Source of the DNA: a virus
Virus record (IMG/VR): IMGVR_UViG_3300042305_000920
Coordinates: 1-24,074 of that record
DNA length: 24,074 bases
Direction: 5' to 3' (one strand)
The notes under the pieces are model-generated. The model had not been told where the DNA came from. It saw only the letters and a program-made list of their open reading frames with translations, and made no database searches. Positions within the stretch are counted from its first letter, which is position 1. The number at the start of each line of letters is the position of its first letter. Below are positions 16,921 to 23,353 of the stretch, piece by piece. Position numbers and translations under genes: made by a program.

Positions 16921-17515
16921 ATGACAATTCCAGCAGGTAGCGCAGGCGGATCAAGGCGCAATAATAAGCCAGCTATAAGCGCACGGTGCCAATTCAAACG
17001 TTGCCAACACAACCATAACTAGCCTAGGCTTTGTAGTGGGTACCATATCCACAACTAGCACAGCAGATCCAAATCTTGAAAATAAATTGATATCTGCAGT
17101 TACAGATACATCTATCTCAATTTTAAGTACCGCAATTGGTTACTCTATTCATAGTCCATTTTTCCCACCATACTTTCCACCATTTTTTCCACCAAACTTT
17201 TGCGCTTCATGTGCTCCACAACCATGGCCACAAAATTGCACTAGAGTCTTTCCCGACACATGTGATAATATTGGTTATAGATACCAGTATTACGACTGCG
17301 GTGGATGTCAGACTTGCGCTGGAACTGGTGGATACAATCCTGTTTATGATCCCACTTACTGTGGATACACCCCTCCAGCAGGACCAGCTCCTGCACCAGC
17401 TCCTGCTCCTGCACCTGCACCAGCTCCTGCTCCCGGTGCATGTGCTGCCTGTGGAGGGGGTTCTGGTTCTGGGTGCATTGACATCAAGGGAGATGGTAAT
17501 TTAGGATGCTTCTAG
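16921..17515 (+). CDS. Cys-rich/Pro-Ala repeat protein, 197 aa via +1 frameshift at CGG codon 22
   Basis: ATG 16921 lies 4 nt after the previous stop. The zero frame gives 33 residues and stops at 17020. Dropping C16984 of CGG gives 'NNKPAISA-G-ANSNVANTTITSL' and continues to 17515. The GTG at 17036 is an alternative start but has no clear ribosome site and would leave the open frame upstream unexplained. The product has a Thr/Ser-rich N-terminal half and a Pro/Phe-rich segment (SPFFPPYFPPFFPPNF). Twelve cysteines follow, in two clusters separated by a (PA)n stretch. No family was recognised. The context and Cys pattern resemble the tail of the 1566 gene and suggest a virion tip or disulfide/metal-stabilised component. 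Confidence 0.6.
16981..17022 (+). other. +1 recoding site 2 (GCA-CGG-T)
   Basis: The zero frame is GCA CGG TGC CAA ... TAG (17020). Skipping C16984 gives GCA GGT GCC AAT and continues open. The permitted interval is 16979-17020, because the downstream frame has TAA at 16976. This interval contains one zero-frame CGG. The palindrome AGCCTAGGCT lies at 17021-17030. Confidence 0.55.
17385..17434 (+). repeat. Pro-Ala codon repeat
   Basis: Alternating GCT/GCA and CCT/CCA codons encode a (PA)n linker between two Cys clusters of the 16921 gene. The low-complexity DNA is prone to slippage, so its length may vary between strains. Confidence 0.8.
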
Positions 17516-17538
17516 GGTGGCCAGTGAATAAAAATTCA

Positions 17539-17547
17539 TGGTACAAT
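17539..17547 (+). promoter_or_regulatory. Extended -10 promoter candidate upstream of acetyltransferase gene
   Basis: TGGTACAAT fits an extended -10. The small inverted repeat TGAAT-AAAA-ATTCA (17525-17538) lies directly upstream and could be an operator or weak stem. AGGAGA follows at 17557 before ATG 17576. The -35 is unclear. Confidence 0.45.
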
Positions 17548-17575
17548 AATTAATATAGGAGAAAGTAATTTACTT

Positions 17576-18034
17576 ATGATTAACAAAAATACATCATGGC
17601 AAGATTTACTGCCAACTTTTGAAAGAACTGAAGAAAGTTTTTTTAATACATGGGATTTTTTTGAAGGAAAATTTGGGGAATTCGGTACTCCTGGTTTTTC
17701 TGAACAGATACTTCCAGCAAGATTCCCTCATATTTTTGGTCATAATGATGAGTTAAATGTAAAAGTTACCTTATATCGAGGAGAAGATGGGCAACTTCTT
17801 TGTGTCGTAGCTAGATACTTTAATGAAGAAAATAATATAGAAAAACCATTTATCTTTGATGTTCATCCAGATTATCAAAGACAAGGAATTGGAACAAAAG
17901 TTGCCGATTACGTATTTGAACAAATAAAAGATGAAGCTGGAGAAGATTTTGACTATCCAAAATCTTGGGAAAATATTGACCTGACTTTGGCTAGTGCAAA
18001 TTTTGCAAATAAATATGTTAAAAAATTCAATTAG
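17576..18034 (+). CDS. GNAT-family N-acetyltransferase-like protein, 152 aa
   Basis: The segment 'FIFDVHPDYQRQGIGTKVADYVFEQI' (residues ~93-118) is the characteristic GNAT strand-4/motif A, with RQGIGT (102-107) matching the Q/R-x-x-G-x-G/A acetyl-CoA pyrophosphate loop. Upstream, 'VTLYRGEDGQLLCVVARYF' fits the preceding strands. The N-terminal ~60 residues are unassigned. It would transfer an acetyl group from acetyl-CoA to an unknown amine, perhaps a host or virion protein or a sugar. It is preceded by an extended -10 and a ribosome site 14 nt before the ATG (long). It opens a short enzyme cassette inserted between fibre genes. The substrate cannot be read from the sequence. Confidence 0.75.
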   Translation: MINKNTSWQDLLPTFERTEESFFNTWDFFEGKFGEFGTPGFSEQILPARFPHIFGHNDELNVKVTLYRGEDGQLLCVVARYFNEENNIEKPFIFDVHPDYQRQGIGTKVADYVFEQIKDEAGEDFDYPKSWENIDLTLASANFANKYVKKFN

Positions 18035-18051
18035 ACGCAATAAATATATAG

Positions 18052-18060
18052 TGATATAAT
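18052..18060 (+). promoter_or_regulatory. Extended -10 (TGATATAAT) giving a probable leaderless mRNA
   Basis: A perfect TATAAT with TG extension ends 7 nt before the A of ATG 18067. Transcription would begin at or beside the start codon. There is no ribosome site in the gap. A weak -35-like TTAGAC lies 18 nt upstream. Confidence 0.6.
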
Positions 18061-18066
18061 ATCCAT

Positions 18067-18312
18067 ATGACTCCATGGCAAGAATATAAAAAAAAACGTC
18101 AAGAACAGCTTAATCTTGGGGCTGCAGTTAGACCAGGTGATCTTTTGGATAAGAGTAATTACACCTCTGAAGAAGAGTCTGAATCAAGATATTCGGTATG
18201 CGAACAATGCCCAAGCCTAATTAAACTTACACATCAATGTAAAGAGTGTGGCTGTTTTATGAAGATGAAAGTAAAATTAAAACAAGCTGTGTGCCCTTTA
18301 GGCAAGTGGTAA
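18067..18312 (+). CDS. Small zinc-ribbon protein, DUF6171-like, 81 aa
   Basis: The N-terminal third is basic and helical (WQEYKKKRQEQL). The C-terminal half contains C45-x2-C48, C58-x2-C61-x-C63 and C76 in 'SVCEQCPSLIKLTHQCKECGCFMKMKVKLKQAVCPLGKW'. This pattern matches my memory of the small phage/cyanobacterial DUF6171 family, a probable Zn ribbon of unknown function. The stop overlaps the ATG of the oxygenase gene (TAATG), so the two are translated together. These two are commonly neighbours in aquatic phages, from memory. No ribosome site is present; a promoter ends 7 nt upstream, suggesting leaderless translation. Confidence 0.75.
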   Translation: MTPWQEYKKKRQEQLNLGAAVRPGDLLDKSNYTSEEESESRYSVCEQCPSLIKLTHQCKECGCFMKMKVKLKQAVCPLGKW

Positions 18313-19040
18313 TGTTTGACTTTGCAAATACTAGTTCATCTGAATATTTAAACTATTCAATGTTTGTTGATATTGAAACTAATAAACCAAGAAATATTAA
18401 TGACCTTGATAAAAGCAGATTTCCTTATCCGTATGTTGAAAATGTAGAACCTTTTAAAGTTTTTAAACAAGAAAATCTGTTATCAGAAGATGAATGCGAT
18501 TATCTTGTCTGGCTTGCAGAAACACAAGAAGTTTGGCCAGTAGTTGGTGCGCCATTCTGGGATGAAAGAAATCTTGGCCTTCTTACGGCTCTTCAACTGC
18601 ACAAATACGCATCGTCTGCACTTCAAAAACTATGTTTAGATATTCATAATAGAATTAAAAACTTCATTTCTAAGTCATTTGTCACTGAAGCCTATGCAGA
18701 CCAAATAGGCATAAATAGAGCACCTGCGAATAGTTGGCAGATGGCACACATAGATTATGTATCACACTTTGATAGAGTTGCCGGATGCGTAGTATTTTTA
18801 AATGATAATTTTGAGGGTGGAGAACCGTTTTATCCATATTATGGAGAAATGACAACGCCGAAAAAAGGTATGGTCTACGCTCATAATCCAGGAAATTCTC
18901 ATCTTCATGGAGTAACCCAAATCAAGGGCAACACTCGTTATACGATTTCTTCTACTTGGACACGAAATCCACAACAATCTTCATACACTAGACAAATAAA
19001 ACAAATAGAAGATTACTTAGCCAATATTAAAGGTAGTTAA
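18312..19040 (+). CDS. 2-oxoglutarate/Fe(II)-dependent oxygenase (prolyl-hydroxylase-like), 242 aa
   Basis: ATG 18312 overlaps the previous stop. The longer in-frame start at 18246 lies inside the zinc-ribbon gene and is rejected. The double-stranded beta-helix core shows H147-x-D149 ('MAHIDYVSHFDR'), then 'GCVVFLNDNFEGGEPFYP'. The distal His199 and Arg209 ('HLHGVTQIKGNTRYTISSTW') complete the 2-His-1-carboxylate Fe site and the 2-oxoglutarate-binding Arg. This fits the P4H-like 2OG-FeII_Oxy family common in marine and freshwater phages. The enzyme would hydroxylate a protein, DNA or small-molecule substrate that cannot be identified here. It is cytosolic, without a signal peptide. Confidence 0.85.
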   Translation: MFDFANTSSSEYLNYSMFVDIETNKPRNINDLDKSRFPYPYVENVEPFKVFKQENLLSEDECDYLVWLAETQEVWPVVGAPFWDERNLGLLTALQLHKYASSALQKLCLDIHNRIKNFISKSFVTEAYADQIGINRAPANSWQMAHIDYVSHFDRVAGCVVFLNDNFEGGEPFYPYYGEMTTPKKGMVYAHNPGNSHLHGVTQIKGNTRYTISSTWTRNPQQSSYTRQIKQIEDYLANIKGS

Positions 19041-19073
19041 ATATTTTTATAATTTTAGACTATTTAATAACTG

Positions 19074-19090
19074 TGGTATCATTACTATAT
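19074..19090 (+). promoter_or_regulatory. TACTATAT octamer with upstream TGGTATCAT (candidate promoters)
   Basis: TACTATAT (19083-19090) followed by ATTAAG, 43 nt before ATG 19126. TGGTATCAT (19074-19082), an extended -10-like element, is directly adjacent. Either or both may drive the 19126 fibre gene. Confidence 0.5.
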
Positions 19091-19125
19091 ATTAAGAACT
19101 AGTTCAAAAGAGGAAGAGGCAGCTA

Positions 19126-21403
19126 ATGGCTTATAGTGGATCTAAATTTGCGGTAAATAATACACTTCTACTCAGGAGATCAGACGAAACTGGTGTTGCC
19201 CCATCGTCACTTGCTGAAGGTGAATTGGCCATCAATATTGTTGATGGTAAATTATTCTACAAGAACAAAACAGCAAATGCAGTAATACGGAGTTAATTTA
19301 ATATCCAACGTTGTTGGAACTGCAAACCAAGTCTCGGTAACAGCTAACGCCACCTCTGGAGTTTACACCCTAAGTCTTCCATCCACGATACAGACTACTC
19401 AGGCTAATGTCTCAACTTTATTTGTTGACGGAATTGAGATTAACACAAATGGAGCCACTACCAATCAAGTTCTAAAATTTGATGGAACTAAGTTTGCTCC
19501 TGGCACAGACACTGGTTTAGCTGGGACTGTAAGCGTTTCAACTATAGGTGATGGCACTACCACTAGCTTTACTGTTACTCACAACCTTGGAACACGTGAC
19601 GTTGTAGTTGTTGCGCGCAATGCTGCAAGCCCATATGAAGTCATCGATGTACGTTGGGAAGCCACAACAACTGGAACAGTTACTTTAGATTTTTCAGCTG
19701 CACCATCGTCTAACTCAGTAAGAGTTGGCGTCTATGCAGCAGTTGCTGGAAGCACCATTACTACGACTTTAGCAACTCAAACAGACGTTACTCTAACCAC
19801 ACCTGCTAATGGCGACTTCCTTCGTTATAACGGAAGTGTTTGGATTAACGATGCCGTAAATCTTTCAACAGATACTATTGGAGATTATGTTTCTAGTTTA
19901 GTAGCTGGAACTGGGATCACCCTTTCCAATAACACTGGAGAAGGTTCTACCCCAACCATAGCCGTAACGGCTAATACTTTCGATGCTTTTGGTGCAGCTT
20001 CATCTGCACAAACCGCAGCACAGAACTATGCAGCTAACTTAGTTGCAAACGTAGCTACTGCATTTGAAGTTGCTGGCGATTCAGGAACAAGTAAGACAAT
20101 TACTTCTGGTTCAGATACCCTCAGTATTTTGGGCGGCACAGGTCTTACCTCGGTAACTTCAAATACAGATACAATAACAATCAATCTTGATAATACATCT
20201 GTATCCGCAGGATCATACGGTTATGCAAACACAACTCAATCTTTTACCGTAGATGCTCAAGGACGTTTAACTGCAGCTACACAAAATCAAATCAGCATTG
20301 CTGCTAGTCAGGTAAACGATCTTTCTTCTAGTGCGGTAACATCGCTTACTGGTACTGCAAATGAAGTTGAAGTTTCATCTTCTGCTGGCGCGGTTACGAT
20401 TGGTCTTCCATCAAACGTAACAATTGGTCAAGACCTCGTTGTTACTGGTAACTTGACAGTTAGTGGCAACGTAACAACTGTTAACACAGAACAGTTAGAT
20501 GTAGAAGATAATATTATTACATTAAACTCTGGTGTCGTCGGTTCTCCAGCATTAAATGCTGGCTTAGAAGTTAATAGAGGAACATCAACAGATGTGTCTA
20601 TTCTTTGGAATGAAACTACAGATAAGTGGACTTTTACAAATGATGGAACTAACTACGTTAACCTTGGAGACGTAACTGCAGCTGCTCTTATAGCAGCAGC
20701 TGGTGGTGATGGAACCGCAGGACAAGCTCTTACGACTAATGGTTCTGGAGTATTAGACTTCACGACAATTGTTGGAACAACAGAAGCTTCAATCATTTCA
20801 GCGGTTGGTGCTGATGGAGCCAACGGTGCAGTCTTAATGACCAACGGTGCTGGAGACCTAACATTTACTACTTTGACAGCAGCAAAGATCTCAGACTTCT
20901 CTGAGGCAGCTCAGGACGCCGTAGAAGGCGCGATAACGGCAGGCACGGGTGTAACCAAGGCCTATAACGACAATGCTAATACAATTAGCCTTTCAATTGG
21001 CCAGGACGTTGCCACCAATGCAGCAGTTACCTTTGGTAGCGTAGCAACTGGAGCAATAACGCTTGATTCTGGAACTGGTGAACTCAACACTTCGACTCAG
21101 CTTGTCACCGTGAACACGGTCACAACAGTTGATAGCTTTGATAAGACAGTATACAGAACAGCTAAGTACCTTGTTCAAGTAACCCAAGGATCAAAGTATA
21201 CGACTTCAGAAGTATTGCTTGTTCATGATGGAACTGATTCTTACCTGTCAGAATATGCAGTAATTGAATTGGGCGGAACAGTTATTCCTTTAACAGTATC
21301 AACTTCAATCTCGGCAGGAAATGTGTTGCTAAGAGTGACAATTACAAACGCAGCATCAACAAACGCTACCGTTAAAGTTGCAAGAACACTTATAGCAGTG
21401 TGA
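19126..21403 (+). CDS. Tail-fibre protein, 758 aa via +1 frameshift at CGG codon 55
   Basis: ATG 19126 follows GAGGAAGAGG. The zero frame gives 54 residues of a classic fibre N-terminus (LAEGELAINIVDGKLFYKNK...AVI), then CGG AGT TAA. Skipping C19288 yields AVI-G-VNLISNVVGTANQVS and 704 codons that I traced without a stop. The downstream frame has no start codon until TTG 20129, deep in a shaft module, so independent initiation is implausible. The shaft holds a 'STIGDGTTTSFTVTHNL' module, one DV..YNGSxWIN repeat and a module of about 150 residues (TITSGSDTLSILGG...VDAQGRLTAA...) paralogous to the 11695 gene. The C-terminus is a beta-rich tip. It probably acts in host attachment. Confidence 0.78.
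19285..19296 (+). other. +1 recoding site 3 (ATA-CGG-A)
   Basis: The zero frame is ATA CGG AGT TAA (stop at 19294). Skipping C19288 gives ATA GGA GTT AAT. The downstream frame has TAA at 19283, so the shift must lie between 19286 and 19294. This is the tightest of the three sites and fixes the shift on or beside CGG. A small hairpin (TCCAAC-GTT-GTTGGA) follows about 16 nt downstream. Confidence 0.72.
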
Positions 21404-21445
21404 TATAATAATATAAGTTTTACAATTTAATAATACAATTAAATT
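21401..21445 (+). promoter_or_regulatory. TGATATAAT element and AT-rich hairpin in fibre-gene gap
   Basis: TGATATAAT (21401-21409) is identical to the element at 18052 and overlaps the stop of the 19126 gene. An inverted repeat AATTTAAT (21424-21431) / ATTAAATT (21438-21445) with a 6-nt loop and a short T run follows. This could be a promoter plus a weak terminator or leader structure for GTG 21472. Confidence 0.35.
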
Positions 21446-21471
21446 TTAAACTAGAGGGACAGTGAACTTTA

Positions 21472-22464
21472 GTGGCGAATAAAGACTTTGTAGTCAAGAA
21501 TAGCTTAATCGTTGGCGACACCGCTACGATCAATGGCGTACAAATTGACCCTTCTGGCGCCACTTCTGGTCAAGTCTTAAAATTTGATGGATCTAAATTT
21601 GCTCCAGCTGCAGATCAGGGAGCAACAGATACATCTAGTTATTCAACAACTATTGGCGATGGCAATAATTCTAGTTATACAATAACTCATGATTTAAACA
21701 CTAGAGATATTTTTGTTGCCGTAAGAGATGTAAATAACCCATATGATTTGACTCAGGTTGGATGGGAAGCAACAACAGTTAATACTTTAAAATTAACTTT
21801 TTCAAGTATAGTATCAAGCAACTCAAGAAGAGTTACTGTAATATCTGCAGGTTCTTTAGATTATTTTTCGGCAACTGTGGGCAATGGCTCTAGTTCAAAT
21901 ATAAATATAGATCACAATTTGGGATCTAGAGAAGTAGTAGTTTCTTTAAGGAATGCAAATTCTTTATATGAAAATATAATAGCTGGAGTCAGTGCACCAA
22001 CAGCGCAAAGAGTCACAATTGACTTTAGCTCACCGCCATTACTTAATTCAGTAAGCGCAAGCGTTTTTATGCCATCTGAAGGCTATAGTTATTCTTCTAC
22101 TATTGGCGATGGAACAAGCAACAGCTACGTTGTAACTCATAATTTAAATACTAGAGATATTGGTGTTATATCCAGAAATACAAGCACTCCTTTTGATATG
22201 ACTTCTATTCTATGGGAAGCAACAACTTTAAATACCGCAACAATTTATTTTTCTTCTGCTCCTAGTACAAATTCAAGAAAAATAACAGTATTTTCTGCCC
22301 TTGGAGGAAGTAAGTATATACCAACGTTTTCAGAGATTTCTATTGGTGTTCCAGAAACATCATCTTCTTCTGGTAACACGGGAGACATCGCTTACGACTC
22401 TAACTACGTTTACATATGCACATCAGCAAATACCTGGAAAAGATCTGCTTTGACAACTTGGTAA
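21472..22464 (+). CDS. Fibre protein with three ~75-residue tandem modules, 330 aa
   Basis: The start is GTG, 13 nt after AGAGGGA. The N-terminus (~1-55) is a fibre shaft element (FVVKNSLIVGDTATINGVQIDPSGATSGQVLKFDG). Three modules follow at residues 57-127, 131-200 and 207-276. Each has 'S(T)xIGDGxxxxYxxTHxLxTRD' then 'WEATTxNTxxxxFSSxPSxNSRxVTV'; copy 2 is the most diverged. The C-terminus ends in 'GDIAYDSNYVYICTSANTWKR', a widely shared phage fibre ending. Related single modules sit in the 13131 and 19126 genes. It is probably a host-recognition fibre or spike, and the modules may be beta-sandwich receptor or oligomer units. No enzymatic motif is seen. Confidence 0.75.
   Translation: MANKDFVVKNSLIVGDTATINGVQIDPSGATSGQVLKFDGSKFAPAADQGATDTSSYSTTIGDGNNSSYTITHDLNTRDIFVAVRDVNNPYDLTQVGWEATTVNTLKLTFSSIVSSNSRRVTVISAGSLDYFSATVGNGSSSNINIDHNLGSREVVVSLRNANSLYENIIAGVSAPTAQRVTIDFSSPPLLNSVSASVFMPSEGYSYSSTIGDGTSNSYVVTHNLNTRDIGVISRNTSTPFDMTSILWEATTLNTATIYFSSAPSTNSRKITVFSALGGSKYIPTFSEISIGVPETSSSSGNTGDIAYDSNYVYICTSANTWKRSALTTW
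21640..22299 (+). repeat. Three tandem IGDG/WEATT protein modules
   Basis: Three degenerate repeats of about 225 nt encode the IGDG...NSR.VTV module. Copies 1 and 3 are closest and copy 2 is diverged. Additional single copies occur near 14400 and 19535 in other fibre genes. Confidence 0.75.
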
Positions 22465-22478
22465 TAAATTGCTATAAT
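22450..22478 (+). promoter_or_regulatory. Perfect consensus sigma70 promoter giving a leaderless mRNA
   Basis: TTGACA (22450-22455), a 17-nt spacer and TATAAT (22473-22478), with a TG extension (TGCTATAAT). The -35 lies inside the end of the 21472 gene. The A of ATG 22485 is 7 nt past the -10, the expected transcription start. No ribosome site exists between them. Confidence 0.82.
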
Positions 22479-22484
22479 TGTTTT

Positions 22485-23291
22485 ATGCCTGTAGAAGAAC
22501 AACAAATTAACATAACAATCCCTAAAGAAAAGCTCGAACAATGGAATGTATTTTTTGCACTTCCTTGTTATGACTCACATGTAACAGAGCCTTTTATGAT
22601 GAGCTTTTTACAAGCTTGTCTCTATTTTAAAGAGATTGGTTTAAAGTATTCAGTCTGCACAATTTCAGATTCTTTGATTAACCGCGCAAGAAATAATCTT
22701 GTTGCTAAGTTCATGGGCAGTCCAGACTTTACCCACATGGTATTTATAGATGTCGATCTTCAATTTGACAAAGAAGCTATATTAAAACTTTTGTGGCATG
22801 ATAAAGATGTTATGACTGCGTCTTACCCAATCAAAGAAATTAATTGGGACAAAGTAAAAGAAGGTGCACAAGCTGACTTGCCAGCCCAAGACCTTATGGA
22901 ATACGCTAGTAGATACGTAGTCCATATGACCAAGCCAGGTGAGAATCAATTAAATATTGATAACGGAGCAATCGAATGTTATGAAGCCGGGACTGGCTTT
23001 ATGCTCATCAAGCGTCAAGTCTTTGACAAGATGTTTAAAAAGTATAAAAAGCTCAAGTACAAAGATGATACAGGAGCCTTACACGGTGCAGAAGCAGAAA
23101 ACGCTTATGCATTATTTAACTCTTATGTAGATGACGATGGCAGATTTTTGTCTGAAGACTATGGGTTCTGTCGTTACTGGCAGAAGATGGGTGGAAAAAT
23201 TTGGGTAGATCCAACAATTAATTTGACCCACTTTGGCAGAGTCAAATATGTTGGAAAAATGTTAGAATTTTTAAAGAGAATAACACAATAA
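22485..23291 (+). CDS. GT-A-fold glycosyltransferase-like protein, 268 aa
   Basis: I choose ATG 22485, seven nt after a perfect -10. The longer in-frame start at 22416 lies within the previous gene and upstream of the promoter. 'WNVFFALPCYDSHVTEPFM' is the first nucleotide-binding strand, and 'SDSLINRARNNLVAKF' is a conserved helix of this phage enzyme group. 'DFTHMVFIDVDLQF' carries the DxD (D89, D91) for metal/nucleotide-sugar binding. The C-terminal 'LSEDYGFCRYWQKMGGKIWVDP' has the ED acceptor motif. No signal or membrane segment is seen. It could glycosylate a virion protein or host-derived acceptor. It is distinct from the 5566 enzyme, sharing only the fold. Confidence 0.82.
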   Translation: MPVEEQQINITIPKEKLEQWNVFFALPCYDSHVTEPFMMSFLQACLYFKEIGLKYSVCTISDSLINRARNNLVAKFMGSPDFTHMVFIDVDLQFDKEAILKLLWHDKDVMTASYPIKEINWDKVKEGAQADLPAQDLMEYASRYVVHMTKPGENQLNIDNGAIECYEAGTGFMLIKRQVFDKMFKKYKKLKYKDDTGALHGAEAENAYALFNSYVDDDGRFLSEDYGFCRYWQKMGGKIWVDPTINLTHFGRVKYVGKMLEFLKRITQ

Positions 23292-23308
23292 CTTTTAAGT
23301 TTCTGCAT

Positions 23309-23316
23309 TACTATAT
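23309..23316 (+). promoter_or_regulatory. TACTATAT octamer upstream of last fibre gene (candidate phage promoter)
   Basis: TACTATAT followed by CCCTAG, 45 nt before ATG 23354. This is the fourth intergenic copy of the octamer. A ribosome site (AGGAGT) lies further downstream. Confidence 0.5.
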
Positions 23317-23353
23317 CCCTAGTTGATTTTAATGAATTTACACTAGGAGTAAC

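Noticed and set aside
18246-18248. Upstream ATG for the oxygenase
   Set aside because: It lies inside the zinc-ribbon gene in another frame; ATG 18312 in TAATG is the coupled start.
6554-19288. Homopolymer sequencing errors as the cause of all three breaks
   Set aside because: None of the sites is in a homopolymer, and many other ACGG strings in the window sit in intact frames. A true C insertion cannot be fully excluded without reads.
20129-20131. TTG as start of the fibre ORF
   Set aside because: It lies inside a shaft module, and the frame is open for 840 nt upstream back to the CGG at 19288.
22416-22418. Upstream ATG for the second glycosyltransferase
   Set aside because: It lies inside the 21472 gene and upstream of the promoter; it adds no conserved residues.
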